Notes under the pieces: model-generated | The model's input: only the letters and a program-made list of their open reading frames with translations | Told to the model about the DNA's origin: nothing | Databases searched by the model: none | In this document: one piece after another, positions 47,722-58,044 of the stretch | How positions within the stretch are numbered: the first letter of the stretch is position 1 | Layout of the letters: the number at the start of each line of letters is the position of its first letter | Assembly (NCBI RefSeq): GCF_041200025.1 | Contig: NZ_CP165628.1 | Location: 310,001-374,000 of the forward strand | Origin: Rouxiella sp. WC2420 | GTDB lineage: Bacteria > Pseudomonadota > Gammaproteobacteria > Enterobacterales > Enterobacteriaceae | Direction of reading: 5' to 3' | Length of the DNA stretch: 64,000 nt | Translations under genes and position numbers: made by a program

Positions 47722-48702
47722 CTAAGGTTTGGGCGACAGCCGGGCAGCAATCCAGTCGGGAATACGCTGTTCAAGCCACATCACCGGGTTTAACCAATTG
47801 CCCGTCACGAAGCCAACGTGTCCGCCGTGTTCGGTGAGCTGGTATTCTACCTCAGGCGGCAGATCTTGCGCGTTGGGGATCACCGCATCGGTCATAAACG
47901 GGTCGTCTTTGGCATGAATAATCAACAGCGGGATCTTGACCCTCGGCAGCAGCGGCATACCGCTACAGCGTCGGTAATAGTCTATCGCGTTTTGGAAACC
48001 GTGAGCTTTCGAGGTGATCGCGTCGTCGAATTCGCGAATACGGCGCATTGATTTCAATTGCTCCAACGTCACCGGCAGCGTGCCGGGATATTTTATCAGC
48101 TTGCGGCGGGCGTTGGCCTTGAGCTGATCGAGCAAGTAGCGCTGATAGATTCGTGAACTTCCCTGCTCCAGTCGGTAAGCACAGGGTTCAAGCATCAACG
48201 GCGCCGAGACAATCACCGCGGCCTGAAGCCGACAGTTTTCGCCCTCTTGCCCGAGATAGCAGGCCAGCATATTGCCGCCCAGCGAAAAACCTACTGCCGA
48301 AGTTGGCGCATCGCCGTAGGTTTCACTCAACCAGCTGAGAAAGTAACGCGCGTCTTCCGTTTCACCGGAGTGATAGATGCGCTGCAATCGATTTGGCTCG
48401 CCGCTGCAGCCGCGAAAATGCATCACCACGCCGAGTCCGCCTTTGTTCTTCCAGGCCTCTAACAGACCGTGGGCGTAAGGGCTGGTAAAGCTGCCTTCGA
48501 GGCCGTGAAACAGTACCATGCGCGGTTTGTGTTTGGCTGCTTCCGGGTCTTCACTCCAGGCCAGGTCGATAAAATCACCGTCGGGTAAATCCAGCCTTTG
48601 CCAAACCGGCTTAAGCTTTACGTGCCGTCGGACCAGTCGTGGTAACAGGGTTTGCAGATGCGGATTGCTAGCACCGCGCAGGGGATGAAAATTTTCAGCC
48701 AT
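47722..48702 (-). CDS. yheT: YheT, alpha/beta hydrolase
   Basis: Predicted esterase/hydrolase of the YheT-ABHD1/3 family. 326 residues (340 in E. coli). The nucleophile elbow is GFSLGGN near 143; HGLEGS near 65 forms the oxyanion region; the acid is in HAKDDPFM and the His in TEHGGHVGF near 290. Starts MAENFHPLRGASNPHLQTLL, the conserved N-terminus. Usual neighbour of yheU; the adjacent yheS is moved 4.5 kb away by inserted genes. Confidence 0.95.
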   Translation of the reverse strand: MAENFHPLRGASNPHLQTLLPRLVRRHVKLKPVWQRLDLPDGDFIDLAWSEDPEAAKHKPRMVLFHGLEGSFTSPYAHGLLEAWKNKGGLGVVMHFRGCSGEPNRLQRIYHSGETEDARYFLSWLSETYGDAPTSAVGFSLGGNMLACYLGQEGENCRLQAAVIVSAPLMLEPCAYRLEQGSSRIYQRYLLDQLKANARRKLIKYPGTLPVTLEQLKSMRRIREFDDAITSKAHGFQNAIDYYRRCSGMPLLPRVKIPLLIIHAKDDPFMTDAVIPNAQDLPPEVEYQLTEHGGHVGFVTGNWLNPVMWLEQRIPDWIAARLSPKP

Positions 48703-48805
48703 TTTGCGATAAAAAATCTCATGAAGGATGCTTGTACTACCAATACCACACTGATAGCTTCTCAGCTAATTACACAATAGTTTAGGGCCAGGAGCACCTG
48801 TTTAA

Positions 48806-49408
48806 ATGGAACTTAGTTTATTTCTTTCGATGCTGGGATTTTTGTGGGTCGCTGCGATTACGCCCGGCCCGAATAATATGTTGTTAACTACTTCAGGGGC
48901 GAATTTCGGTTTTATGCGCTCGCTGTGGCTGATGCTGGGGATCATGCTTGGCATGCAGAGTATCGTGCTGCTGGTGGCGTTTGGCGTAGGCGGGTTGATC
49001 CTGCTGTATCCCGCGCTGCACACTATTCTCAAGGTGCTGGGGAGTTTGTATCTGCTGTGGCTGGCGTGGAAGATTGCCACTTCGGCCTATGAAACGCTGG
49101 AAACCGATGCGAAGCAGGTCAGGCCTATTCGCCTCTATCAGGGTTGGCTGTTGCAGTTTCTGAATCCGAAAGCCTGGCTGATGGGGCTGGGCGCGGTGGC
49201 CAGTTTTAGCCTTGCCGGTGCGCAGTATAATCACTCGGTTGCAGCAATAAGCCTGGGCGTGTTTATCGTCAATCTGGTCTCAGGAGTCATCTGGCTTGGC
49301 TTTGGCACCGTGATTGGCCGACTGTTAAGCAGCCGTCGCGCCTGGTACACCTTTAATATTGCCATGGGATTGCTGACCGCCGCCTGCGTGCTGCTGATCT
49401 GGAGATAA
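48806..49408 (+). CDS. LysE/RhtB-family exporter
   Basis: Amino acid or small-metabolite efflux protein of 200 residues with about six membrane helices. The family motif is WVAAITPGPNNMLLTTSGANFG at about 14-35, and FLNPKAWLMGLGA at about 112-124. The substrate is unknown. Transcribed alone between yheT and the tau operon, divergent from yheT, and followed by a terminator at 49447-49485. Confidence 0.9.
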   Translation: MELSLFLSMLGFLWVAAITPGPNNMLLTTSGANFGFMRSLWLMLGIMLGMQSIVLLVAFGVGGLILLYPALHTILKVLGSLYLLWLAWKIATSAYETLETDAKQVRPIRLYQGWLLQFLNPKAWLMGLGAVASFSLAGAQYNHSVAAISLGVFIVNLVSGVIWLGFGTVIGRLLSSRRAWYTFNIAMGLLTAACVLLIWR

Positions 49409-49446
49409 CAAAGTTCGGCAGATAAGCTCCGGCTTATCACTGGGTA

Positions 49447-49485
49447 AAAAAGACGGCCATCCTGCGAGGTGGCCGTTTTGTTTTT
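49447..49485 (+). terminator. Terminator after the LysE-type gene
   Basis: GACGGCCA and TGGCCGTT form a stem around CCTGCGAGG-type loop bases, with A residues before and TTTTGTTTTT after. Confidence 0.85.
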
Positions 49486-49537
49486 AAGGCCTATCAACCT
49501 CTCAATAATGCTCATATATTCCTTTTAGTTATTAAAG

Positions 49538-49552
49538 GTAATTTTTAATTAC
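49538..49552. promoter_or_regulatory. AT-rich dyad upstream of tauA
   Basis: GTAATT-TTT-AATTAC is a perfect inverted repeat about 100 bp before tauA. In E. coli tauABCD needs the LysR-type activator Cbl; this place fits an activator site, but short AT-rich dyads also arise by chance. Confidence 0.35.
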
Positions 49553-49648
49553 TTTAAATAACATCTCGCCTCGGCTAAAAATTCCTTCAAGCCAAAAAAA
49601 CAGCGATTCACCTCAAATAACCCTTCACCCTCTTTGGAGCATTCACCG

Positions 49649-50638
49649 ATGGCAAAACGTTTCTTATTACGCAGCGCGGCCCTGCTGCTTTCAATGTCTG
49701 TCCTCAGCGCCTATGCGGTGGATGTTACCGTGGCTTACCAGACGTCGGCTGAACCGGCGAAAATCGCGCAGGCAGAAAATACCTTTGCCAAAGAATCCGG
49801 TGCGAAAGTTGATTGGCGAAAATTTGATAGCGGCTCCAGCGTGTTGCGCGCATTGGCCTCCGGTGACGTTCAAATCGGCAATATCGGTTCCAGTCCGCTG
49901 GCTGTAGCAGCGAGCCAGAAATTACCTATCGAAGCCTTTTTACTGGCCTCCGAGTTGGGCAGTTCTGAAGCATTTGTGGTGAAAAATAGCATCAAAACGC
50001 CTCAGGATCTGATCGGTAAGCGCATTGCGGTACCGTTTATTTCTACGACCCACTACAGCCTGCTGGCGGCTCTCAAGCACTGGAATATCGATCCGAAGAA
50101 AGTGACCATCGTGAACCTGCAACCGCCGGCCATTGCTGCCGCCTGGGCGCGCGGCGATATCGACGGTGCCTACGTTTGGGCGCCAGCGGTGAACGAGCTG
50201 GAGAAAACCGGCAAGGTGCTGACCGATTCCTCACAGGTTGGCAAATGGGGTTCACCAACGCTTGACGTCTGGGTGGTGCGTAAAGACTTCGCGCAGGCAC
50301 ATCCGGAAGTGGTTACCGCTTTTGCACGCGCCGCGCTGGCCGCGCAGAAATCTTATCTGCAAAACCCGGATCAATGGCTGAAGGATACGTCGAACCTGAA
50401 TACGCTGTCCCGTTTAAGCGGCGTGCCGGATAACCAAATCGCCGTGCTGGTCAAAGGTAATCGTTACCTGCCAGTGAACGAGCAGGTCACTCAGCTGGGG
50501 CAACCCGTTGATAAAGCAATTAAAGACACGGCCAGCTTCCTGAAAGAGCAGGGCAAGGTGGATCAGGTAGATGCTGACTACAGCAGCTATGTGACCAACA
50601 AGTTTGTCAAAGCCGTAGAAGCTAGCCCGCAATCTTAA
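49649..50638 (+). CDS. tauA: Taurine ABC transporter, periplasmic binding protein
   Basis: Binds taurine and related sulfonates for import when sulfate is scarce. ATG 49649 ([31 protein letters not shown]), with TTGGAG upstream, gives 329 residues. A signal peptide of about 23 residues ends near SAYA-VDV. Close to E. coli TauA throughout, including [20 protein letters not shown] and [17 protein letters not shown], which sets it apart from SsuA. First gene of tauABCD; the AT-rich upstream region probably carries Cbl/CysB control. Confidence 0.96.
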   Translation: MAKRFLLRSAALLLSMSVLSAYAVDVTVAYQTSAEPAKIAQAENTFAKESGAKVDWRKFDSGSSVLRALASGDVQIGNIGSSPLAVAASQKLPIEAFLLASELGSSEAFVVKNSIKTPQDLIGKRIAVPFISTTHYSLLAALKHWNIDPKKVTIVNLQPPAIAAAWARGDIDGAYVWAPAVNELEKTGKVLTDSSQVGKWGSPTLDVWVVRKDFAQAHPEVVTAFARAALAAQKSYLQNPDQWLKDTSNLNTLSRLSGVPDNQIAVLVKGNRYLPVNEQVTQLGQPVDKAIKDTASFLKEQGKVDQVDADYSSYVTNKFVKAVEASPQS

Positions 50639-50648
50639 GGAGAACGCC

Positions 50649-51416
50649 ATGTTACAGGTCTCTCAACTGTCTGCCGAATATCAGGGTAATCCGGTATTGC
50701 ACGACATCTCGTTGCAGATTGACGCCGGACAACTGGTGGTGGTGCTGGGTCCTTCCGGATGCGGTAAAACCACTCTGCTTAACTTGATTGCCGGATTTAC
50801 AACGCCGAGCGGTGGCTCTATCAGCCTTGATGGTTCGCTGGTCGAAGGTCCGGGGGCCGAACGCGGGGTAGTGTTTCAGAATGAGGGCCTGCTGCCGTGG
50901 CGTGATGTGCTCGGCAACGTTGAATTTGGTTTACAGCTGGCAGGCATTGAGAAACGTCAGCGTCGACAAACGGCGGAGCGCATGCTCGCCAAGGTGGGGC
51001 TGTCGGGTTATGAAAATCATAAACTATGGCAGCTCTCTGGAGGGATGCGCCAGCGTGTTGGGATTGCCCGCGCTCTGGCGGCGGATCCTCGCCTGCTGTT
51101 GCTCGACGAACCTTTTGGCGCGCTGGATGCTTTTACCCGCGAACAAATGCAAGAGCTGCTGCTGACTATCTGGCGCGATACCGGCAAGCAGATTTTCCTG
51201 ATCACTCATGACATCGAGGAGGCTATTTTTCTCGCCAGCGAACTGTTGCTGCTTTCTCCAGGACCGGGACGAGTGCTGGAACGCATCCCTCTGGAATTCG
51301 GCAAACGCTACGCTGACGGCGAATCTTGCCGCAGCATAAAGTCCGATCCTGAATTTATCCGCCAGCGTGAGTATGTGCTGGGTCAGGTATTTGAACATCG
51401 TGGAGGTCTGCTGTGA
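50649..51416 (+). CDS. tauB: Taurine ABC transporter, ATP-binding protein
   Basis: ATPase energising taurine import. 255 residues, as in E. coli. Walker [10 protein letters not shown] at about 34-42, signature [15 protein letters not shown] near 131, Walker [15 protein letters not shown]-loop ITHDIEEA near 190. It begins 10 bp after tauA with AAGGAGAA, and its stop overlaps the tauC start by four bases. Confidence 0.96.
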   Translation: MLQVSQLSAEYQGNPVLHDISLQIDAGQLVVVLGPSGCGKTTLLNLIAGFTTPSGGSISLDGSLVEGPGAERGVVFQNEGLLPWRDVLGNVEFGLQLAGIEKRQRRQTAERMLAKVGLSGYENHKLWQLSGGMRQRVGIARALAADPRLLLLDEPFGALDAFTREQMQELLLTIWRDTGKQIFLITHDIEEAIFLASELLLLSPGPGRVLERIPLEFGKRYADGESCRSIKSDPEFIRQREYVLGQVFEHRGGLL

Positions 51417-52246
51417 GTGCAGAACCGGTAGTAAAAACTCTGACACGCGAGAAATCTGCTGCAAAAGGCTGGAGCCTCCCGCGCAACGTCCGTCTGAGTA
51501 TCGGTACGCTGGTGACTTTGCTGGTCATCTGGTGGGCGGTAACGGCGTTGAAGCTGATTCCGCCGCTGTTTCTTCCTGCGCCGCAGCAGGTGTTGCATCA
51601 GTTAATCACAATCGCCAGCCCGCAGGGGTTTATGGATGCCACGCTGTGGCAGCATCTTGCAGCCAGCCTGACGCGCATCATCATTGCACTGTTCGCCGCC
51701 GTGGTGATCGGTGTGCCGGTCGGCATTGCGATGGGGCTGAATGAAACGCTGCGCGGCATTCTGGACCCGCTGATCGAGCTTTATCGCCCAGTGCCGCCGC
51801 TGGCCTATTTGCCGTTGATGGTGATCTGGTTCGGCATTGGCGAAACGTCGAAAATTCTGCTGATTTACCTGGCGATTTTCGCTCCGGTGGCGATGTCCGC
51901 ATTAGCCGGTGTGCGCAGTGCCTCTAAAGTCCGCATTCGCGCGGCACAGGCGCTGGGAGCCAGCCGTGGGCAGGTATTGCGCTTCGTGATTTTACCTGGC
52001 GCGCTGCCGGAAATTTTAACCGGTGTGCGCATAGGCTTGGGCGTGGGCTGGTCAACGCTGGTTGCCGCCGAGCTTATCGCCGCTACACGTGGTTTAGGAT
52101 TTATGGTTCAGTCAGCCGGTGAGTTTCTGGCAACTGATGTGGTCATCGCCGGGATCAGCGTCATCGCGCTGATTGCCTGTGCGCTCGAATTGGGCCTGCG
52201 CTATTTGCAGCGCAAACTCACCCCCTGGCACGGAGAGCAACAATGA
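51413..52246 (+). CDS. tauC: Taurine ABC transporter, permease
   Basis: Inner-membrane permease of the TauC/SsuC type. 277 residues with six main hydrophobic segments. The EAA-like coupling loop is [19 protein letters not shown] (about 177-195) followed by [17 protein letters not shown]. The N-terminal tail is cytoplasmic. Overlaps tauB and tauD by four bases on each side, so the operon is translationally linked. Confidence 0.96.
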   Translation: MSAEPVVKTLTREKSAAKGWSLPRNVRLSIGTLVTLLVIWWAVTALKLIPPLFLPAPQQVLHQLITIASPQGFMDATLWQHLAASLTRIIIALFAAVVIGVPVGIAMGLNETLRGILDPLIELYRPVPPLAYLPLMVIWFGIGETSKILLIYLAIFAPVAMSALAGVRSASKVRIRAAQALGASRGQVLRFVILPGALPEILTGVRIGLGVGWSTLVAAELIAATRGLGFMVQSAGEFLATDVVIAGISVIALIACALELGLRYLQRKLTPWHGEQQ

Positions 52247-53091
52247 ACGAACGTCTGAAAATTACCCCGCTTGGCCCGCACATTGGCGCGCTGGTGGAGG
52301 ATGTATCGCTTAACCGTCCGCTATCCGACGCACAGTTTGAGCAGCTTTATCATGCATTGCTGAAACACCAGGTGCTGTTTGCCCGTAATCAGCCGATTAC
52401 TCCGGTTGAACAGCGCGCGCTGGCGGCACGCTTTGGCGATCTGCACATTCACCCGGTCTATCCACAGACGCCGGAAGCACAAGAAATTATTATTTTCGAT
52501 ACCAACGACAATAATCCGCCGGACAACGACAACTGGCACACCGACGTGACCTTTATCGAAACGCCGCCGTTGGGCGCGATTCTGGCGGCAAAACAGCTGC
52601 CTTCTACCGGTGGCGATACCCTGTGGGCCAGCGGTATTGCGGCCTATGAGGCGCTGTCCGAACCTTTCCGCAAGCTGTTGGCCGGTTTGCAGGCCGAGCA
52701 TGATTTCACCAAATCGTTCCAGGAATGGAAATATCGGAAAACGCCGCAAGAGCATGAGCAGTGGCTAACGGCCAAGGAAAAGAACCCACCGTTGCTGCAT
52801 CCGGTAATCCGCACTCATCCGGTATCGGGCAAGCAGGCGCTGTTTGTGAATGAAGGATTTACGACGCGGATTGTTGGACTGGAAGAGAAAGAAAGCGCGG
52901 CCATTCTTGATTTCCTGTTCCGACATATCACCAGGCCGGAGTTCCAGGTGCGCTGGCGCTGGCAGGAAAATGATATCGCTATCTGGGATAACCGCGTTAC
53001 TCAGCATTATGCCAATGCGGACTATTTGCCGCAGCGCCGCATTATGCACCGCGCCACCATTCTCGGGGACAAGCCTTATTTCCGGGCTTGA
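52243..53091 (+). CDS. tauD: Taurine dioxygenase (Fe(II)/2-oxoglutarate)
   Basis: Oxygenolytic release of sulfite from taurine to give aminoacetaldehyde. 282 residues (283 in E. coli). Iron ligands H99 and D101 are in NWHTDVTF and the distal His in [11 protein letters not shown] (near 254), with the oxoglutarate-binding Arg in RRIMHRA (near 265). Last gene of the operon, followed by a terminator. With tauABC it gives a sulfur source from taurine. Confidence 0.97.
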   Translation: MNERLKITPLGPHIGALVEDVSLNRPLSDAQFEQLYHALLKHQVLFARNQPITPVEQRALAARFGDLHIHPVYPQTPEAQEIIIFDTNDNNPPDNDNWHTDVTFIETPPLGAILAAKQLPSTGGDTLWASGIAAYEALSEPFRKLLAGLQAEHDFTKSFQEWKYRKTPQEHEQWLTAKEKNPPLLHPVIRTHPVSGKQALFVNEGFTTRIVGLEEKESAAILDFLFRHITRPEFQVRWRWQENDIAIWDNRVTQHYANADYLPQRRIMHRATILGDKPYFRA

Positions 53092-53113
53092 TGGCTGTCA
53101 GAGGACTGAAAAC

Positions 53114-53142
53114 AGGCCGCCGATGCTAAGGCGGCCTTTTTA
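53114..53142 (+). terminator. tau operon terminator
   Basis: AGGCCGCC and GGCGGCCT form an 8-bp stem around GATGCTAA, followed by TTTTT, 23 bp after the tauD stop. Confidence 0.92.
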
Positions 53143-53201
53143 CTGCCTACGGGGATCGGATAGAGCCGGGGCCGGTAGCGTGATACCGGACCCGCGCTTG
53201 A

Positions 53202-55115
53202 TCAGGCGTTAAATTCCTGCGCCAATTGCTCAAGCTGTTCCTGAGCGTCGAGCCAGTTCATTTCAACCTCTTCCAGCTCGCCCTTAACCTTAATCTGCTG
53301 TTGCAGGCAGGCGGTCAAATCGGCCTTGCGGCTGCTGTCGTAAATAGCGGAATCTGCGAGCTTCTCTTCTACACTGGCTAATTCGCTGCTGAGCTTTTCC
53401 ATCTGCTTTTCCCAGGTCGCGATTTGCTTGCGCAGCGGCTGAGTCTGGTTACGGAAATCGGCTTCACGACGTTTCTGATCTTTACGCGACTGGGCGCTGT
53501 TAACGCCCGCATCTTTCTCGGGCGCGTCCTGCTGACTTTCCTGACGTTGAATATCTACCAGCCATTGCTGGTAATCGTCGAGGTCGCCGTCAAACTGTTC
53601 CACCTTGCCGCCGTGAACCAGATACAGATCGTCGGTAGTCGAGCGCAGTAAGTGGCGGTCATGCGAAACCACTACCATGGCGCCTTCGAAGTCGATCAGC
53701 GCCTCGGTCAACGCCTGCCGCATGTCGAGATCCAGATGGTTGGTCGGTTCATCGAGCAGCAGCAGGTTAGGGCGCTGCCAAACGATTAACGCCAGCACCA
53801 GACGGGCTTTTTCGCCGCCGGAGAAACGCTCGGTTTTTTCAGTAACCTTATCGCCCTGGAAGCCGAAGCCGCCGAGATAATCGCGTAGCTGCTGTTCGGT
53901 TTGCCTGTCGGCCAGACGCACCAGATGCTGCAACGGTGAATCTTCAGCACGCAAAAATTCGAGCTGATGCTGGGCAAAGTATCCAAGCTTAACGCCCTTT
54001 GACAGCCCGACGTCACCTTTCAACGGTGGCATGGTGCCGGCCAGCAGTTTAATCAGTGTCGATTTACCTGCGCCGTTGCGACCTAGCAGCCCGATGCGCG
54101 AGCCGGGAACCAGGTTCAGCTTGATCGAGTCGAGGATCACATTATCGTCGTAACCTGCGCTGACTTTTTCCATGCGCAGCAGTGGGTCGGGCAGACTTTC
54201 CGGCGAGCGGAAACTAAACTGGAAAGGATTGTCGACGTGAGCCGGGGCAATCAGCTCCATGCGTTCCAGCATTTTGATACGGCTCTGCGCCTGCTTGGCC
54301 TTGGTGGCCTGTGCGCGGAAACGGTCGATGTAGCTTTGCAGGTGCGAAACTTTCTCCTGCTGGTGTTCAAACAGTGACTGCTGCTGTGCCAGTTTAGTGG
54401 CGCGCTGGCGTTCAAACGATGAATAGTTACCGGTGTATTCATTCAGCGTCTGCTGTTCGATATGCATGATCTTGTCGACAATCGGATCAAGGAAATCACG
54501 GTCGTGGGAAATCAGCACCAGTGTACCGTCATAGTTCTTCAGCCATTTCTCCAACCAGATCACCGCGTCCAAATCCAAGTGGTTGGTGGGTTCATCGAGC
54601 AGCAGCAAATCAGAGCGCAGGATCAAGGCCTGTGCCAGATTAAGGCGCATGCGCCAGCCGCCGGAGAAAGATTTTACCGGCTGTTGCAGCTGACTTTGGG
54701 TAAATCCTAAACCGCTGAGCAGGCTGGCGGCGCGGGCAGGAATGGTCCAGGCCTGAATAGCATCGAGTTTGCCGTGCAAGGTAGCGATGGCATGGCCGTC
54801 GTCGCGTTCATTGGCGTCGTGCAATTCAGATTCAAGCTGCCGAAATTCGCGGTCACCGTCGATAACATACTCAATAGCGGGCACGTCAAGGGCAGGAGTT
54901 TCCTGATTAACCCAGGCCAGCGCCCAGTTTGATGGAAACGTCAGGTTGCCCGCATCGGCGCTCATTTCGTTTTTCAACAGGGAAATCAGTGTCGATTTGC
55001 CGCAGCCGTTCTTACCTACCAATCCGACTTTCTGGCCCGGATTAATAGTGGCAGATGCATTGTCAAGCAGGACATTGGTGCCACGCCTGATTTGTAACGA
55101 TGAGAAAACTATCAT
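53202..55115 (-). CDS. yheS: YheS, ABC-F family ATPase
   Basis: Soluble ABC-F protein with two ATPase domains; the family acts on the ribosome to relieve stalled translation. 637 residues, as in E. coli. Walker A motifs are GKNGCGKST (about 34) and GRNGAGKST (about 345); signatures SFSGGWRMR and RFSGGEKAR; Walker B LLLDEPTNHLDLD in both. The linker between domains and a C-terminal coiled coil (about 530-630) are present. Convergent with tauD and divergent from kefG. Confidence 0.96.
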   Translation of the reverse strand: MIVFSSLQIRRGTNVLLDNASATINPGQKVGLVGKNGCGKSTLISLLKNEMSADAGNLTFPSNWALAWVNQETPALDVPAIEYVIDGDREFRQLESELHDANERDDGHAIATLHGKLDAIQAWTIPARAASLLSGLGFTQSQLQQPVKSFSGGWRMRLNLAQALILRSDLLLLDEPTNHLDLDAVIWLEKWLKNYDGTLVLISHDRDFLDPIVDKIMHIEQQTLNEYTGNYSSFERQRATKLAQQQSLFEHQQEKVSHLQSYIDRFRAQATKAKQAQSRIKMLERMELIAPAHVDNPFQFSFRSPESLPDPLLRMEKVSAGYDDNVILDSIKLNLVPGSRIGLLGRNGAGKSTLIKLLAGTMPPLKGDVGLSKGVKLGYFAQHQLEFLRAEDSPLQHLVRLADRQTEQQLRDYLGGFGFQGDKVTEKTERFSGGEKARLVLALIVWQRPNLLLLDEPTNHLDLDMRQALTEALIDFEGAMVVVSHDRHLLRSTTDDLYLVHGGKVEQFDGDLDDYQQWLVDIQRQESQQDAPEKDAGVNSAQSRKDQKRREADFRNQTQPLRKQIATWEKQMEKLSSELASVEEKLADSAIYDSSRKADLTACLQQQIKVKGELEEVEMNWLDAQEQLEQLAQEFNA

Positions 55116-55253
55116 AAAGCGCCGTGTAGTTGAGAGTATGTTAAATTGATTGTCATTATTCTAAGTTAAACAAGACGTGTGAAACGTCCCATTTGGTATT
55201 TGCGGAGCATGGTAGCTGAAAAATTGCACCCTGACGACGCTTTGGAGGTATTG

Positions 55254-55805
55254 ATGTCGCAGCCACCCAAGGTTTTGCTGCTTTACGCTCACCCGGAATC
55301 ACCCGATTCGGTCGCCAATCGCATCTTGCTTGACCGGGCGCGACAGCTTGAACACGTGACTGTCCACGATCTTTATGCCAACTATCCTGATTTTTTTATC
55401 GACGTTCCCCGCGAGCAGCAGCTATTACGCGAGCATAAGATCATCGTTTTTCAGCATCCTTTATACACCTATAGCTGCCCGGCGCTGCTGAAAGAGTGGA
55501 TGGATCGCGTGCTGGCGCGCGGATTTGCCAGCGGTGCCGGCGGCACGGCGTTAAACGGAAAATATTGGCGTTCGGTGATAACTACCGGCGAACCGGAAGG
55601 GGCCTTTCGTCCAGGCGGCTATAATCGCTACAAAATGAGTGAAATTCTGCGACCCTTTGAGCTCACCGCCGGTATGTGTCACATGCACTGGCTCACGCCG
55701 ATTGTGATCTACTGGGCGCGTCGCCAGCAGCCTGAGGTTTTAGCAAGCCACGCCCAAGCCTATGGTGAATGGCTTCAATCTCCCATGCCACACGGAGGGA
55801 TTTAA
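55254..55805 (+). CDS. kefG: KefG, ancillary flavoprotein of the KefB potassium efflux system
   Basis: Flavodoxin-fold quinone oxidoreductase-like protein needed for full KefB activity. ATG 55254 ([19 protein letters not shown]) follows TTTGGAGGT and gives 183 residues (184 in E. coli); the frame is open upstream to 55179 but those residues are not family-like. FMN-contacting segments [19 protein letters not shown] and TTGEPEGAF are present. It overlaps the conventional kefB start region. Confidence 0.95.
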   Translation: MSQPPKVLLLYAHPESPDSVANRILLDRARQLEHVTVHDLYANYPDFFIDVPREQQLLREHKIIVFQHPLYTYSCPALLKEWMDRVLARGFASGAGGTALNGKYWRSVITTGEPEGAFRPGGYNRYKMSEILRPFELTAGMCHMHWLTPIVIYWARRQQPEVLASHAQAYGEWLQSPMPHGGI

Positions 55806-57616
55806 TCATCGACAGTTCGAATTTACCCACAGCTATCCTGCTGTTTCTATTTGCCGCCGTGGTGGCGGTACCCATTGCTCAACGCCTCGGGATTGGCGCG
55901 GTATTGGGCTATTTGCTGGCCGGGATTGCCATTGGCCCGTGGGGACTAGGTTTTATCAACGACGTCGACGAGATCCTGCATTTCTCCGAACTTGGCGTCG
56001 TATTTCTGATGTTTATCATTGGGCTGGAGCTAAACCCCGGCAAACTGTGGCAGCTGCGGCGGCAGATATTCGGCGTCGGTGCGGGTCAGGTGATCCTCAC
56101 CGCGATGGTGCTGGGTGGATTGCTCTATATGACGCATTTTGCCTGGCAGGCGGCGGTGATTGGCGGTATTGGTTTGGCGATGTCTTCCACCGCAATGGCG
56201 TTGCAGCTGATGCAGGACAAAGGCATGACCCGCAACGAAGGCGGGCAGCTAGGTTTTGCTGTGCTACTGTTTCAGGATATCGCGGTGATCCCGGCTTTGG
56301 CGCTGATCCCCGTGCTGGCTGGCGCTTCTTCGGGCGGTAATAACTGGCCTTTGATTGGTATGAAAGTGCTGGCGTTTGTCGGCATGCTGGTCGGCGGAAG
56401 ATATCTGTTACGGCCCATTTTCCGCCTGATTGTTGCCTCGGGAGTCAGGGAAGTATTTACCGCGGCGGCGCTCTTGGTGGTGCTGGGCGCAGCGCTGTTT
56501 ATGCAAGAGCTGGGCTTTTCGATGGCGCTGGGCACTTTTATCGCCGGGATATTGCTGGCAGAAAGTGAATATCAGCACGAACTGGAAATCGCTATCGAGC
56601 CGTTTAAGGGATTATTACTCGGTCTGTTCTTTATATCTGTTGGCATGGCATTGAATCTGGGTGTGCTTTATACCCACATTTTGATGGTGTTGATAAGCGT
56701 GATTGTGTTGGTGGTAGTCAAGGGCGGCGTGCTTTATTTGCTTGCGCGACTCTTTGATCTGCGAACTTCGGTGCGGTTGCAGTTTGCCGCGGTACTCAGT
56801 CAGGGCGGAGAATTTGCTTTCGTGCTGTTCTCGGCAGCCGGTGCGGTCAAGGTGATTTCGTCGGGCCAATTGGCAGAGCTTTTGGTGGTGGTCACACTTT
56901 CGATGATGACCACACCGCTGTTGCTGAAATACGTCGACAGCATTCTGGTGCGCCGCTATAACGCTCAGGAAGAAAGTGACGAGAAACATTTCGTCGAAGA
57001 TAACGAGCCGCAGGTGATTGTGGTCGGCTTTGGTCGTTTTGGGCAGGTCGTCGGGCGTTTACTGATGGCCAACAAGATGCGTATTACTGTGCTTGAACGC
57101 GATATCAGCGCCGTTGGGCTGATGCGCAGCTATGGTTATCAGGTGTATTACGGCGATGCAACGCGGCTGGAACTGCTGCGCGCTGCCGGGGCAGAAAAGG
57201 CCAAATCCATCGTAATCACCTGTAATGAGCCGGAAGACACGATGGAAATTGTGCGGCTTTGTCAGGAAAACTTTCCGCACCTGAATATCCTGGCGCGCGC
57301 GCGCGGCCGCGTCGAGGCGCATGAACTGTTGCAGGCTGGTGTCGAGAACTTTACCCGCGAAACCTTCTCCAGCGCGCTGGAGCTGGGTAAAAAAGCACTG
57401 ATTACGCTTGGTATGCATCCGCACAGCGCCTATCGCGCCCAGCAGCACTTTCGCCGTCTGGATATGCGCATGCTGCGTGAACTGGTACCACAAGTGCAAG
57501 GTGATGTGGCGCAAATATCGCGTGTTAAAGAGGCTCGACGCGAGCTGGAGGATATCTTCCAAAGCGAAATGCATAACGAACGTCGCCAGCTCGATGGTTG
57601 GGACGACGAGGAATAG
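55769..57616 (+). CDS. kefB: KefB, glutathione-regulated potassium/proton antiporter
   Basis: CPA2-type K+/H+ antiporter gated by glutathione adducts, protecting against electrophiles. 615 residues if started at ATG 55769, against 601 in E. coli. Family-like sequence begins near codon 14: an ATC codon at 55808, in the place of the E. coli Met, follows GGAGGG by 8 bases. Thus the true start may be this ATC or the upstream ATG with a 13-residue extension. Twelve-helix antiporter domain (about 20-390), then an RCK/KTN domain with [17 protein letters not shown] near 415 and HILARARGR-like segment near 510. Confidence 0.94.
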   Translation: MASISHATRRDLIIDSSNLPTAILLFLFAAVVAVPIAQRLGIGAVLGYLLAGIAIGPWGLGFINDVDEILHFSELGVVFLMFIIGLELNPGKLWQLRRQIFGVGAGQVILTAMVLGGLLYMTHFAWQAAVIGGIGLAMSSTAMALQLMQDKGMTRNEGGQLGFAVLLFQDIAVIPALALIPVLAGASSGGNNWPLIGMKVLAFVGMLVGGRYLLRPIFRLIVASGVREVFTAAALLVVLGAALFMQELGFSMALGTFIAGILLAESEYQHELEIAIEPFKGLLLGLFFISVGMALNLGVLYTHILMVLISVIVLVVVKGGVLYLLARLFDLRTSVRLQFAAVLSQGGEFAFVLFSAAGAVKVISSGQLAELLVVVTLSMMTTPLLLKYVDSILVRRYNAQEESDEKHFVEDNEPQVIVVGFGRFGQVVGRLLMANKMRITVLERDISAVGLMRSYGYQVYYGDATRLELLRAAGAEKAKSIVITCNEPEDTMEIVRLCQENFPHLNILARARGRVEAHELLQAGVENFTRETFSSALELGKKALITLGMHPHSAYRAQQHFRRLDMRMLRELVPQVQGDVAQISRVKEARRELEDIFQSEMHNERRQLDGWDDEE

Positions 57617-57725
57617 CGTCTCACGGCGCGGGGTAACAGAAGTTTCCGAATATTTTTTTGTAAAGGATTTCATACGGCGAAGCAGGTAATAGCGGCTCGC
57701 GGCTGAAATCAATGAGAGGCTGAGA

Positions 57726-57929
57726 ATGGCTACAACTCGTAAACGTTTTATCGCCGGTGCCGTATGCCCTGAGTGTAAGGCACTGGATACACTGATGTTA
57801 TGGCAAGAAGACCAGGTTGAGGTCGTGGAGTGCGCCAAGTGCGGGCATCACAAGCGCCAGACCGATGAACAGGTCACCAAGCATGTTCGTCCTGAAGAGC
57901 AGGTGATCGGTATCTTTCATCCAGAGTAG
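57726..57929 (+). CDS. yheV: YheV, small zinc-ribbon protein
   Basis: Conserved 67-residue protein of unknown function. Two CxxC pairs form a zinc ribbon: C14-PEC17 in GAVCPECKALD and CAKCGHH near 38. It ends VIGIFHPE, as E. coli YheV does (66 residues). Sits between kefB and slyD on the same strand, the conserved order. Confidence 0.94.
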   Translation: MATTRKRFIAGAVCPECKALDTLMLWQEDQVEVVECAKCGHHKRQTDEQVTKHVRPEEQVIGIFHPE

Positions 57930-58044
57930 CGTTATGCTGTGCCTTTTTTTATGCTTAGGGGTACAGACGCGCGGTTTTCCGCTACAATCTTCGCCAAAAT
58001 ACGGTATTTGACGAAATTACAGTTTTCAAACGGTAGGAGTTATC

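Noticed and set aside
53202-55115. YheS as an ABC transporter ATPase of the tau operon
   Set aside because: It is on the opposite strand, has two fused domains with the ABC-F linker and is the known backbone gene.
57059-57838. 259-codon minus-strand frame over kefB and yheV
   Set aside because: Antisense to the conserved KefB C-terminal domain; low-complexity shadow.
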